The translations under genes were made by a program, and so were the position numbers. The notes below the pieces were generated by a model. The model was not told where the DNA came from. It ran no database searches and saw only the letters and a list, made by a program, of their open reading frames with translations. A DNA stretch of 64,000 bases from Hymenopus coronatus. Taxonomy: Eukaryota; Arthropoda; Insecta; Mantodea; Hymenopodidae. Shown here piece by piece: positions 46,138-56,476 of the stretch (position 1 is its first letter; every line of letters begins with the position of its first letter). Location of the stretch: NCBI GenBank assembly GCA_030762935.1, contig CM060900.1, positions 430,674,421 to 430,738,420 of the forward strand, written 5' to 3'.

Positions 46138-46788
46138 ATTTAAGGAACACGAGGTTCGAAATTTCAAATATCTATATTTCTGTACTGATTTTTCTGAAAG
46201 TGTTATTGTGATTGTAATGTTTATATGCAAATATGAACACCAACTTCAAATTGGATAAATACTTTGGAAGATATAAATTAGTCATACTTTTTATCGTGTA
46301 AATTGTTGCGTAGTCAAAATATCCCACGCACCTCAAAATTTGAGAAACTTGATTAATATTTTCTGAACTTGACCTATGAACCACACACAACACTATACAG
46401 AGGTATATTTCAATAACTTTGTTTACTGAATTAATGATACTTTTTAATGTTAGAAACTTTAGTCTCTAAAGTTAATTACTTTTTATACAAATATGTTTTG
46501 AAAAATTATTGGCGTGAGGATAATTTTGCCATTTTTAATATTATAATAGAGATTTCTGCACATTCTGGGAAATTTTAGTTGTGTTTAGGCGCTTGGAACA
46601 TTATCAATAGATGTGAATATGTAGTTTTGAAAAAGGTATTATATATGTAAATAACTGTAGAGGAGAGTAAAATGTTGATTTTCTATACATACCCAAACCT
46701 TTCAACAACTCTTTGTAACAAAAAAACAATTTTTGAGTTTTTGACCAATAATTTATAATCAAAATTTCACCGCCAGTATCCCTTAAAC
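46138..46788. repeat. R2 MITE-like copy with inverted ends
   Basis: Left end TTTAAGGAACACGAGG (46,139 on) is the inverse of the right end (rc TTTAAGGGATACTGGCG, 46,771-46,787). About 650 bp, AT-rich, no ORF. Confidence 0.65.
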
Positions 46789-47210
46789 ATTCTGGGATCA
46801 TGTTGGGAAAAAGTTTGTCACATATAATGATGGGACCCTGATTCCATCAATACCTCGATACTCGGTGGTATTGAAGTAGGCATGTTTAGTACTTTGAGAT
46901 AAACCCTCAATAATCTCGCATTACTTTTAAAAGTTAAGTTTTGTGCTACTAAAAGTTGTTGTCTTCAACTTTATGCTAGATAAGGAGTAAAGATTTCACG
47001 TTATTGTCTCGCATGTGTTTGTCACTATGAGTTTCTGGAATGAAGTGTTTGATAGACGTTGTGCCATTTCCTTGTGGGTGAATGAATTCAACATAGCATT
47101 GAGTCCTGTATCTAAATAAACCGTGCAAAATAATGGGGGACGGATTAGAGATACTCATGTAACATGCGCTGTTAACTCATTTGTGAACAAAGCTGTTATA
47201 GCTGACATAT
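46789..47210. other. AT-rich spacer
   Basis: No assignable feature. Confidence 0.4.
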
Positions 47211-48496
47211 AAAGTCCCCGAAGTATCCGACCTAACAAAGCAAGCACAAACATTTGGGGGGAAACAGCTTTATTTCTCTACATAGTCTCCTTTCAGCTCG
47301 ATACACTTTTCCCAGCAATGTTAAATAGCTTCGATACCTGTTTATGGTGCAAACTATCGAGGTCTGCAAAATAGCCATGAACTGCAGACTTCACCTCTTC
47401 ATTGTTGGCAAATCTTCTACCATCAAACACTTTCTTCAAGTTTGGAAACAAAAAATAATCAGAGGGGACTAAATGTGGCAAATAGGGTGCATGAGGAAGC
47501 AATTCGAACGTTAACTAATTGATTTTGGCCATGGCGATTATGGACGTGTGAAGTGGTGCATTGTCTTGATGAAACAAAACTTTCTTTTCCTCTAAATGCG
47601 GCCGTTTTTTCCTCGATTTCATCTCTCAAACGCTGTAACAAGTTCGCATAATATTCACCATTGATTAATTTTTCTTTTTTGAGATAATCAATGAACATTA
47701 TCTCGCGTGCGTCTCAGAAAACTGAGGCAATTACCTTGCCTGCATATGGAACTGTTTTTGCCTTCTTTGGAGCCCATTTTCCCCTTCCAATCCACTTTTT
47801 GATTGTTTTTTCGTCTCAGGTGTGAAGCGGTGGACCCAAACTTCATTCATTGTTATGAATTGATGCAAAAACTCAGCTTTATTGCAGTCAAACATTCCCA
47901 AACACTCGACTGAAACATCTTCACAACGCTGTTTTTGTTCTATTAGGAGCAAACGCGACACCCACCTTGCACACAACTTTCTCATATACAAAATTTCAAT
48001 CAGTATGCGATGTACCGAACTTTTTGGAATGCCTGCAATGTATGCTAGCTCGCGCACTTTCAGTCGACGGTATCCAATACCGTTTTGTGGATTTTCTTTG
48101 AAACTTATGGACTGGTAACCTCATTTGGTTGATCACTGCGATGTTCGTCTTGGCAGCTCGTACGGCCGCGCTTAAACACTGCCACCCAATATTTTACTGT
48201 TGTAAACTAAGGACCAGACTCCCCCAAAGTAGAATCTAGCTCGGCTTTCATATTAGTTGGCCTAAGACCTTTCAAATGCAAGTACTGTATCAAATAACGA
48301 TGAACAGTTTTATCCATGCTTACAAATTGGCTGAGAGCATTCACTAATGATGGGTGCCAAACAAATGCTAAACAATGTAAAATCGTCAAACTTCAAATTT
48401 AAGCATTCTAAGGTTGGTACCTTTTACCATTGTTGTTGATTGAAACAACAAACGCTAACTATACGTCATGTCGGGTACTTCTGGGACAGCCACTGT
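47211..48496 (-). mobile_element. mariner element, full length, inactive
   Basis: About 1.29 kb, the usual mariner size. The left end (GTCCCCGAAGTATCCGACCT, 47,214-47,233) inverts to match the right end (GTCCCAGAAGTACCCGACAT in rc, near 48,467-48,487) at 16 of 20 positions. TA dinucleotides flank both ends. One decayed transposase gene fills the interior. Confidence 0.85.
47293..48317 (-). pseudogene. mariner transposase pseudogene
   Basis: The likely start is the Met of MDKTVHRYLIQYLHLKGL (48,317), followed by a first helix-turn-helix (MKAELDSTLGESGP). After a break come RELAYIAGIPKSSVHRIL, NEVWVHRFTPETKKQS, INGEYYANLLQRLRDEIEEK and PHLVPSDYFLFPNLKK. Mariner transposases are DD34D enzymes of about 345 residues. 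The expected acids lie in 'GDE.W', 'H(Q)DNAP.H' and 'SPDLAPSD'. Here the first reads NE, the second block is scrambled by a frameshift, and the third reads PHL. All three catalytic positions are thus lost, with at least three frame changes. The similarity style is closest to the irritans-type group. Confidence 0.85.
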
Positions 48497-48560
48497 ACTT
48501 CAAGTTTCTGCAATATTTAGGTTAGCTTGATGACTCATTCTCTGGCTCTATGTAGATTTA

Positions 48561-48925
48561 TGAGGGTGGTTTGATAAGGCTGGTAAATTTCCATGAAAGA
48601 AAGGAACATATTTTTTGCGGTTTCATGGTTGGTATGCTTGATTATTCAAAATATCGTATAAAAATTCAACAATATACAACGTAGAGTTCATTGCTGACAA
48701 CGATCTGAATTGTCAATGTGTCGACTGCAATTGAAAATGGAGCAAACCGAATTTCGTGCTGTTATTAAACATTTTCATTTGATGGATTGCGTTGCTGCAC
48801 AAATCAAAACACAAGTGGATGAAGTCTACGCAGCCTCTCCACCATCTCTGAAGGCCATTTACTTTTGGATTAATGAATTTAAATGTGGTCGGACAGGTAC
48901 AAAGCGTGCTCTAGCTGTCTAATCC
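48561..48925 (+). mobile_element. second mariner, 5' fragment
   Basis: Opposite orientation to the preceding mariner. A possible terminal repeat 'tgagggtggtttgataaggc' starts after TA at 48,559-48,560. The N-terminal transposase piece starts at Met 48,737 (MEQTEFRAVIKHFHLM) and continues IKTQVDEVYAASPPSLKAIY and FWINEFKCGRTGTKRA before a stop at 48,922. This is the HTH DNA-binding domain of an irritans-like mariner. The catalytic domain and the right end are missing. Confidence 0.72.
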
Positions 48926-49134
48926 GATTTTAGGGCGCTCTTTTTACGCTTATTTGCCCCTTTATATATGCAAAGTCCCCACATTTATTGGAAAATTGAT
49001 TTAAGTGACACAACAAATTCGTAATTATAATTTATTTAAAAAAAAAAAAACATATACCATTCTTACCGAAATAAATTAGTTATCCAGTCGTTTTATAAGC
49101 TTTTAATACACAGTATACATATTACGCATTGGTT
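48926..49134. other. AT-rich spacer
   Basis: A-run at 49,038-49,050. No gene seen. Confidence 0.4.
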
Positions 49135-49240
49135 CTTCTTTTAAGTGCTTAAAGCCCGTTTTAATACACAGGGCACCGCAGTCTATGATAATGATGATGC
49201 ATGGAATGAAGATGGAACACCGGTGGAATGTCACAGCGGA
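49135..49240 (-). mobile_element. SINE-1, 5'-truncated
   Basis: Reverse SINE-1 tail and body: 'aagcccgttttaatacacag', 'ggcaccgcagtctatgat', 'gcatggaatgaagatgg', 'accggtggaatg'. Confidence 0.7.
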
Positions 49241-49440
49241 GTAAACAGCTGCGAGTGCCTTACTTAAGTTTATAGGAGAACAGTTGGAGCACCGGAACGA
49301 CAGTCGTGTGTTGTGGATGTTACTCTCGTGTTTCTACGGGGGAAGGGAAATCGCTTCCAATATTACGCTATCAACCTGGTAACAACTGTTTACACCTAAT
49401 ATTCTTGTATCCACTCATTTCCGACATTGTTCCCTCGTTT

Positions 49441-49559
49441 CCTTTATCACTGCGTTCATTCTGTGGTACCGGCTGACAGTCATGCCCGAAAGGCCCTGAC
49501 TGCCACCCGGGGAGATAAGGAGGGTTCCATTAGTAGTTAAAGCGGGCGTTAAACACTAC

Positions 49560-49595
<36 letters not shown>

Positions 49596-49626
49596 AGGGT
49601 TCAGGAGGGAGTCTAGGATTTCTTTC
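49441..49626 (-). mobile_element. 3' UTR of Gag-only element, family B
   Basis: Downstream of the subtype III Gag stop, the minus strand reads 'gggtggcagtcagggcc', 'gggcatgactgtcagcc'. The same module lies after the subtype IV Gag (54,290-54,400). A tiny SINE-1 insertion interrupts it. Confidence 0.6.
49528..49593 (+). mobile_element. 33-nt SINE-1 remnant with A33 tail and target-site duplication
   Basis: CATTAGTAGTTAAAGCGGGC plus 'gttaaacactacc' (49,528-49,560) is just the last 33 nt of SINE-1, followed by 33 A (49,561-49,593). The direct repeat AAGGAGGGTTC lies at 49,517-49,527 and 49,592-49,602. An extreme 5' truncation, and young, given the pure A tail. Confidence 0.85.
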
Positions 49627-51045
49627 TTATCTTCTCGGATTGTGTTTGGAATTGTATCTTAGAGGGGGAAAAGTCTCGTTTGGTCTTTGGGGTGAGTTGT
49701 GTTGTTCATATTGTTGGAGGAGCTGTGCCAATGTCGGTGTAATGAAGGGAGCCAAAGATATGTCAGTCTGGATGTTGGTGGACGTTTTGCAGGCTGGAGC
49801 TGGTGTTGGCTGTTGAAGAGCAGCCTCAATCCGGGCTAGTTTCCGGTAGAATTTTTTGGTGTGGTCAGGTGGTTGGTTTAAAATCAAGTGTGTCGTCAAT
49901 TTTTGGAGGCCTTCGTCCAGAGATGTCTGTATCTCGGCGGTGGTGCGTAGCTGCAAAGTGCAGCTGGGAACGAAGGTCTCCAGTGTATATGCGGTGGCGA
50001 CGGTGGCTTCCTGAACATCGTGGAGTTCTGCCTCTAGGTTGTGGAGGCAGCGCAAGGATGCGTCCTGGGCGGCGGTGGTGGTGGTGAAGGTGGATAGGGT
50101 TTCCTCTATCAAGGTCATTCCGGAGCTGAGTTCTCGGATCTGCGTGTTCAGATCCTGGATGGCATCCAGAATGGCCTTGTCTGCTGCGGCGGCTTGTGGT
50201 GGAGGTGCCTGTGGAGTGGTAGCGGCGGCAGGCAGGGGATGGTTAAAGTTGATGTCTTCTGTGTGCGTAGAGGTGGTGGTTGTTGTGGTCCTCGCAGTTT
50301 CGGTTAAGGGCGTGGCGGCGGAGGCTGGTGACAAGTGTTGAAGGCGGTGACTGCGAGGGTAATAAGGGCACTGCGCCTGTAGTGTGAAGTGGCCAAGGCC
50401 ATCACAGGTGGCGCAGTACCTAAATCGTGGGCTGCGCATTCAGCAGTCAGTCTGGGCGCCCCACAGCAGTGGCACCGTGGGGGCTCGGCGCAGGTGTCAG
50501 CGGTGTGGCCGAATGCGCGGCAGCGGGGCATGGTGAGGGTCGGGGTTCTCGGCTAGCCTCGATACTTAGGCGCCGCCCAAACGTGGGCAGGCCCTCGCGC
50601 AAGGCAGCATTGAGATCACCGGCCACAGCGAACACAATCCGCACTAGATGGGACATCCCCCTGGCGGATATTATCCTTGTGGCCCTCATTACTGAGGGTC
50701 ATCTCTGGCGTGCTGCGGCGGTGATGAGCCTAGATGTACACCCCGGATAACAGCACTGTACCTCTCGAGGAGTAGCGGCGGTGGCGGCAGATGCTCTGGA
50801 GGCGTCGGTGCTGCGTTGTAAGCTACGTCGGTGGTGGCTGGAGGCTCTGGTGCTGAGGTGGTCTCGGGAGTAGAACCGGCATTTGCAGGGCTTCATCGGT
50901 GGTGGCTGGATGGCTGGCCGGCAGGTGCGGTTGCATCTGCCGGCATTCTACGGCGGCTGAAGGCGCTTGGGTGCCACGATGGCCGCGTTGCTGCGGCCTC
51001 GGCGGTTGCTGCTGAGGCACCCTGCTTCCGTTTCTTCTTGCTCAT
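49627..51045 (-). pseudogene. Gag (ORF1), subtype III, frameshifted
   Basis: Start codon at 51,045 (MSKKKRKQGASAATAEAAAT), 38 bp after the poly(A) of the unit upstream. The first frame stops near 50,893. Similarity then moves through other frames: RATRIISARGMSHLVRI and LPTFGRRLSIEASRE (PRE_C2HC-like), PRCRAFGHTADTC and CHCCGAPRLTAECAAH, then a clean 271-codon frame (50,439-49,627) with CATCDGLGHFTLQAQC, a Pro/Thr-rich linker, a coiled coil (ILDAIQDLNTQIRELSSG to about residue 190) and a C-terminus RPNETFPPLRYNSKH. At least three frameshifts lie in the N-terminal half only. It shares its 3' UTR type and the 'NE(T/N)FPPLR' end with subtype IV, so III and IV form one family. Confidence 0.75.
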
Positions 51046-51081
51046 GTTCCTCTGCGGCGGTCACCTTCAGGTGTGAGGAAT

Positions 51082-51082
<1 letters not shown>

Positions 51083-51113
<31 letters not shown>

Positions 51114-51480
51114 TAGTTCCAAGTGGAGGGGAAAAATCCACCTTAAGGACTAACCCGGGCTGGCATACCCGGAGCGTCGGGGTCTCCCAGAGTGGGCCTA
51201 CCGACTAAAAAAACCCTCCACCGGTATTGAAAGTAAGGATGCTGCGGTACCGCTGTTGCACCCGCGCAGTCAAAGGTAAAGGTGAACTGGCACGCTGTGC
51301 GGCCGCCAGGGGAGACGGTTCTGCTAGCAGACCGGCTTGACCGAGGCCCAGCCGGCCCCCTTAGCGAAGTATAGGTGATGAATTGAGGAAATTGTAGGTG
51401 GTTAGGATTTGTTGGTGAAACATGGGATTGGAAGTGCAGGGAGAGCTGCCACTCTCTCCCTGTTGTGATGATGTCGGTAC
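51083..51480 (-). mobile_element. 3' UTR and poly(A) of Gag-only element, family A
   Basis: A 30-T run (51,083-51,112) is the tail in reverse. Then follow, in plus notation, 'agtggaggggaaaaatccac', 'ttaaggactaacccgggctg', 'cctaccgactaaaaaaaccc' and 'ggccgccagg', the family A 3' UTR shared with 43.0-43.3, 56.1 and 59.05 kb. Confidence 0.8.
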
Positions 51481-52732
51481 TACCGGTTCTTCCTTCCCCT
51501 GGGGGTCAGACTGGTAGCGCTGTAGGTGAGGATGTCAGAGCTAATTCCTTTCTGAAGGTCATGTAGTTGCTAGGAGATGGACTGGAGTAGTTGACGTTGC
51601 AGCTCTCGGACACTCACGACCGAAGACTCAAGAGACTCCAGCCGCGAGCTCCGGTCGTCGCTGTCCTCGGCAGGTGGCTCTCTATGCGATCCAACTGGCG
51701 CTGGACAGACGCAAGCACCTCGCCATGATCACCTGCAACACGTTCTGAATCCTGGTGCTTGGCCTCCAGTGCCGCGAGTCGTTCATTGGTTACCCTCTGA
51801 AGTTCCTCGAGACGGAGGCCGAGTTGGTGTGTAGCCGTCAGCATGGCGGCGATGTGCTGCTGGATGGAGTTCACGGTGTCCTTCCGGAAGGTATCCATTG
51901 GTGGAGAGATGAGTTGTCAGGTGAAGCGTTTGGTGAAGAGTTGATTGGTGGTGAAGTTAGATGGTGCTGCTGTGGCTGATGTGGAGGTGAAGCCCTGCTC
52001 CGGGGATTCAGGGGGCACTTGGCTTGTCCTGTGTAGTGCGAGTTCCCGGGGCAGGTAGCGCAGTAGCGCCGTCGACGGCGCAGACCATGATTGGAGCAAG
52101 CAGCTGTGAGCAGGCTTGCCCCATAGTAATGGCACCTAGGTGCGGCGTGGCAATTCTCCGAAAGATGTCCGAAGCTGCAGCAGCGTCGGCAGGGGACCGG
52201 ACGTTCGCTTCTGCTAGCCTCTCCACGTAGCTGTTGCCCTAACAGGGGCAGGCGTGCTGTCAAGGCAGCTTCAGGCGCGGACCCCAGGTGGAGGCGGACC
52301 AGCGATGTGGGTCCCCGAGGTGATGATATGCGGTTGTCCTTTACTGCAGAGGGCCAAAGGCGGCGTGCGGCATCCAGTACGAAGCGGGATGGAAGGTCCC
52401 TCGGGACCCCTATGACGACCACTGTATGACGGCCATCATGGTGACTTGGTGTCAGTGTGGTGCCCTGCTCCAGCGGAGAGTGATGCTGAACTAGAATTTG
52501 ATGCATGGTTCCGGTGTGGCGGCGGAGAGGGCCGGGCCTGTTCCCGGTTGGGTCCCGGCACGACGGCTGAAGCAGTCGGCGGTTGGGGCCGTGCCTTTTC
52601 CCGGCTGGGTGCCGGCACGGCGGCGGAGGTTGTCGGTGGATGGGGCCGGGCCGGTTTCCTACTTGGTTCCGGTACGGCGGCGATGTCTCTTGTCGGAAGA
52701 GTTACCTGCTCCAGTACGGTAGTTTTTTTTTT
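51481..52732 (-). pseudogene. Gag (ORF1), subtype I, frameshifted
   Basis: N-terminal Pro-rich repeats (PEPSRKPARPHPP, PAPSREKARPQPP, PGPNREQARPSPP) precede a PRE_C2HC-like region (GVPRDLPSRFVLDAARRLWP to LLGQQLRGEASRSERP), CRRCCSFGHLSENC, CHYYGASLLTAACSNH (second Cys of this cluster is Tyr) and CATCPGNSHYTGQAKC. The frame is lost near 51,880-51,900 and resumes as MDTFRKDTVNSIQQHIA with a long coiled coil (RLEELQRVTNERLAALEAKH). The expected start Met (MEQ in the 57-kb copy) reads LEQ here and begins about 10 bp after an A-run, so the true start is lost. The C-terminus is frayed. Confidence 0.75.
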
Positions 52733-52890
52733 ATTGATTATGGGGGAAAATGCAACTGACGCCCTAACCCCAGGCAAGCCTGGGAGTGTGAGGCTCCCCA
52801 CCCTGGACTCGAACCAGGGTGGCACTACTCACAAAAAACCCCCACCGGAAGTAGGAAGCCCGTGCCTGTCTGGTGCAGTACCGCATTAAG
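52733..52890 (-). mobile_element. 3' UTR variant with short poly(A), between two Gag genes
   Basis: Minus strand: 'ccggtgggggttttttgtg', a hairpin with GGTTCGAGTCC in its loop (52,798-52,822), 'cctggggttagggcgtcag', 'tgcattttcccccat', A-run (52,733-52,742). The layout parallels the family A 3' UTR but the sequence differs. It probably belongs to the subtype II unit just upstream and is absent from the 57.8-kb equivalent. Confidence 0.55.
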
Positions 52891-53019
52891 CACCTGCACA
52901 TTTCTAGTGATAATGACGGCGAGTGATAGTGAAATTAGCCAGTGGACACACATGACTTGCGCCCTGAGTGCCCCTCTAGAGAAGTGGTTGGTGAAGATGA
53001 ATGGTGATTTTCGGTGAAT
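52891..53019 (-). other. spacer between Gag subtype II and its 3' module
   Basis: Shares 'gccagtggacacacatgact' and 'gaagtggttggtgaagatga' with 57,832-57,893, showing the same junction in both composite units. Confidence 0.5.
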
Positions 53020-54090
53020 TTACTCAGTATTCTGAGTGGATCTGCTGGTGTTTTCGGAGTCGTCGTCCTTGCTGGAACCTGGATAAAGCGTCTCTTGAAA
53101 TTGGAGTTGTGTATAACGGGTGTTATATGGAAACTGGTCGGCGGAATGGTGCTGCTGATTTGTGTGGTCCTGCTGAAGCTGCGCTTGGACACTGGTTATC
53201 CGGTTTGACAGCTCAGGGGTGGAGGACTGTAGAGTGGAGATGGCGGCGGTGGTTGCAGCTTGTAGGTCCAGCAGCTTCCTGGAGATGACGCTGGTGAAGG
53301 CCTCTTCTAACGCAGCTAAGCGAGCGCCGATATTCAGCATCTCCGCATGAAGGTCCTGAATGGCATCCCTCGTCGCTGCGTCAATAGTGGTGTGGCGTCT
53401 GAGTTTTGGGTCTCCGGTGATCGTACTGGCTGCGGAGTGGTGCGCCCGTCCCTCGGGTAAAGGGGACACTGGGCCTGGCTAGTGAAGTGTCCGGTGCCAC
53501 GGCAGATGGCACAGAACCGGCGACAGCGGCGGAGATCTTGCCCAGTGCACTGCGTCGTCAAGACGTTGGTCCCACAGTAATGGCACCGCGGCGCTGAAGT
53601 GCAGGCGTATTGGCTGTGCCCGAAGGCAAAGCAGCGGCGGCAGGGCCGTTGGCGTTCCTGTCGGCTTGCTTCGACTGGCAGAAGTCGCCCTAATAAGGGC
53701 AACCCTGACGCCAAAGCAGCTTCAAAGTCAGCCGGGTCCTGAAGCTCCACTCTTACCAACGGAGTTGGCCCCCGGTCGCAGAAAATGCGGGTGGCCCTCA
53801 AGCATAAAGGCCACTGCGACTGCGAGAAGATGCCGGGTGGAAAGGTGCCGAGGGACCCCCCGTACCACCGCACTGAACCGGGGCGGCAGTTTGAAGCTCG
53901 GCGGAGACGGTGATGTAGGTAGCAGCAACTCTGGTCGCAGTTGCGGCAAAGCTACACTGGCGACTGGCGGCGAAAGGAAGTTTGCCTCAGCCGGTGGAGA
54001 CGGAGGTACTGCATCCTCGGCGACTGCTGGGGGAGTAATGCTGAGTGCTGCCGTAGCAGCGTCGGTTCTGCGCTGCCTCTTCTTCACCAT
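53020..54090 (-). pseudogene. Gag (ORF1), subtype II, frameshifted
   Basis: Start MVKKRQRRTDAATAAL at 54,090. A leader CTTCTCTCGAC lies just upstream. The frame runs to SAVVRGVPRHLSTRHLLAV and is then lost by an 8-bp deletion relative to the 41.9-kb copy. The next frame (53,873-53,334) has ATRIFCDRGPTPLVRVEL, LLGRLLPVEASRQERQ, CRRCFAFGHSQYAC, CHYCGTNVLTTQCTGQ (final His is Gln) and CAICRGTGHFTSQAQC. The last frame (53,469-53,020) carries the coiled coil (RDAIQDLHAEMLNIGARLAA, SRKLLDLQAATTAAI) and ends SRSTQNTE. The order matches the 57.9-58.99-kb copy. Confidence 0.78.
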
Positions 54091-54113
54091 TGTGTGTGTC
54101 GAGAGAAGGTTAC

Positions 54114-54117
54114 TTTT

Positions 54118-54148
<31 letters not shown>

Positions 54149-54428
54149 TTTTTTTTGGAAAGGGGAGACAGAGAGAGTTGGAAAGTAGAAAGAATGGCTT
54201 ATTTCGCCATTGGGTGAAGTGCGGTTTTGGGATGGGAAGTATCGGATTCAAAGGAGGTGTCAAGGTATAGGGAGATTCCGCTGAGCACCCTCGTAAGTGC
54301 GGCGGTTAGCTGCTGGCCGAATTGGCGGCTCAGCAGAAGGTAGCGGTAGTTCAGAGTGACAGTCATGACCGAAGCCCTGGCTGCCACCCGCGGAGTAAAG
54401 GAAGGTTTGATAGGAGAACAAGGTGTCT
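54114..54428 (-). mobile_element. 3' UTR and (TAAA)n tail of Gag-only element, family B
   Basis: A (TTTA)n run (54,114-54,153) is the tail in reverse. The UTR contains (minus) 'gcgggtggcagccagggc' and 'cggtcatgactgtcactctg', as after subtype III. Family A tails are pure poly(A), so the two families differ in tail type. Confidence 0.7.
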
Positions 54429-56062
54429 TTAGTTTCTGTTTATTTGGTTTTTATTAATATAGGCTTTGTTGTTGGTGTGCTGTTTTTTGGGGACTTTTCG
54501 CAGGGGAGGGAAATTTTCGTTGAGTCGGTCCAGGTCATTGGCTGGTTGTTGTGAAGTACTGTGATGAAGTGGTGTGAATAAGTCAGTAAGTGAAGGGGAA
54601 ATTAAGGGCAAAAAGGTCAGGGCAGTCTGTGAGGTTGTGTCCATAGTCTGTCTGCTAGTTCGTGGGTTTTTTGGTGGCGTCAGCATTACTGGTCAGTAGT
54701 CTGTTGTTTACTGCTGAGGTCAGGCTGGTAAGGCTGTCGTCGAGTGATGTCTTTGTGGCCGCTGCATTCAGTTGTGTGGTGCAGCTGGTGGCGAAGTTCC
54801 GTAGTGTGGTTGCGGTGGCAACGGTTGTCTGTTGGAGGTCCTGGACTCTGGCCTCAATAATGTGTAGTCTCCGGGGTAGTGTGGCGTGTGTCTCGGCAAT
54901 AGCAGTGGTGACGGCAGACAGCGCCTCCTCTAGTAATGCCAGTCGGGCGCTGATGTGCAGGATCTCGGAATGAAGGTCCTGCACGGCATCCTTAATGGCA
55001 TTGTCAGTTGGCGCTTCTGGTGCTGGTTGCGGTGGAGTGTTGGTGATGAACTTGTAGTGTCTGCTGGAGGTGATGCGGTGGTGACTGGTCTTGGATGTGG
55101 TGGTCGGCGTCTGTTTGGTTGGAGCGGGCACTGCGCTTGCCCCGTGAAATGGCCGAAATCATCACACGTCGCACAGTACCTGCGGCGGCGACGAAGGTTA
55201 TTCTGTGCATTCGGCAGTGAGGCTGCGGTAGCCACAGTAGTGGCAGCGCGGTGCAGCACTGCAAGCTTCAGCGGTGTGGCCGAATGCACAGCAGCGGCGA
55301 CAGGGGAGCTGGCGACCACTTCTGCTCGCCTTGACTGTGTGACGGCGCCCACAAAAGAGCAGACCGTCAGTCAAGGCTGCCGTGTAGTCAACTGGGTCGG
55401 CGAGTTCTAGGCGGACCAACGGTGTTGGGCCCCTCGAACTTGTGATGCGGGAAGCCCGTATCACTGAGGGCCACTGATGGCGAGCTGCTGCGGTGATGAT
55501 GCGGTGGGGGAGGTCCCGCGGAACTCCCGGGATCACCGCGCTGTGCCTCGCAGGAGGCACAGGTTGGCTGGACTGCGGCGGCTGAATTGAGTAAGGCTCG
55601 GTCGGAGTGGCGGTGGTTTGTAGTAGTCCGGCCAACGGCAGTGGATCCAATTTCGGCGTGGCGGTGATGGCATCCGGTTTGGAAGTGGTGAATGTGACAC
55701 TTCCGCTTGTTACCGGAGTTTGTGTGTGCTGCGGTATCTGAGATGATGGAGTTGGAGCAGGATCTGAGGTTGTAATAGCTGGAGTTGCTGCCAAAGGCAG
55801 CGTCGGCGTCGGAGTCCTATCGGGTTCTGAGGATGCGGCGGTGGACGTTGGTGAAGGGCAGTTGACGGGTGCTTGAGGCAGCGGCGACCAGCGTTTGCGC
55901 TGGCGGTTGCCCGGCCAGAGCGGGAGCTAAAACAGGGGAAACCGTCCAAAACGCGCTGCCGTTCCTCGGCGAAGTCGGCGGCGACTCACCATGTTCAGGT
56001 GAGGATGCCGGTGAGGTTGCGGCGGTAATCCTCTGCTTGCGGCGACCTTTCTTCTTCGTCAT
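54429..56062 (-). pseudogene. Gag (ORF1), subtype IV, frameshifted
   Basis: Start MTKKKGRRKQRITAATSP at 56,062, 31 bp after the family A poly(A), with leader CTTCTCTCGGACC. The first frame stops at 55,817. The second (55,794-55,198) holds a long Thr/Pro-rich stretch and the PRE_C2HC-like region (GVPRDLPHRIITAAARHQWP, ASRITSSRGPTPLVRLEL, LFCGRRHTVKASRSGRQ), CRRCCAFGHTAEAC and CHYCGYRSLTAEC. A third frame has CATCDDFGHFTGQAQC, a fourth (55,131-54,655) the coiled coil (KDAVQDLHSEILHISARLAL, LEEALSAVTTAIAE), and a fifth ends LNENFPPLRKVPKK. At least four frameshifts. It is closest to subtype III. Confidence 0.76.
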
Positions 56063-56093
56063 CTCGGCGAGTTCGTCCCCGGTCCGAGAGAAG

Positions 56094-56476
56094 TTTTTTT
56101 GTTTTATTTTTAGTTTCAAGTGGAGGGGAAAAATCCACCTTAAGGACTAAACCGGGCTGGCATGCCCGGAGTGTGGGGTTTCCCAGAATGGGCCTACCGA
56201 CTAAAAAACCCCTCCACCGGTATTTGAAGGTAATGATGCTGCGGTACCGCTGTTGCACCCGCGCAGTCGAAGGTAAAGGTGAACTGGCCCGCTGTGCGGC
56301 CGCCAGGGGAGAGGGTTGTGCTAGTAGACCGATTTGACCGAGGCTCAGCCGGCCCCCGTAACGAATTATAGGTGAGGAGTTGAAGAAATTGTGGGTGGTT
56401 GGGAATTGTTGGTGAAACATGGGATTGGGAGTGCAGGGAGAGCTGCCACTATCTGCCTGTGGTGATGATGTCGGTA
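56094..56476 (-). mobile_element. 3' UTR and poly(A) of Gag-only element, family A
   Basis: T-rich tail in reverse (56,094-56,111, interrupted), then the family A UTR ('agtggaggggaaaaatccac', 'gctgcggtaccgctgttgc', 'gcggccgccaggggagaggg'). Confidence 0.8.

Noticed and set aside
52798..52822. Hairpin with GGTTCGAGTCC in the 3' UTR variant, like a T-arm
   Set aside because: The loop sequence matches a B box, but there is no A box or tRNA-like context. Treated as part of the retroelement 3' UTR.
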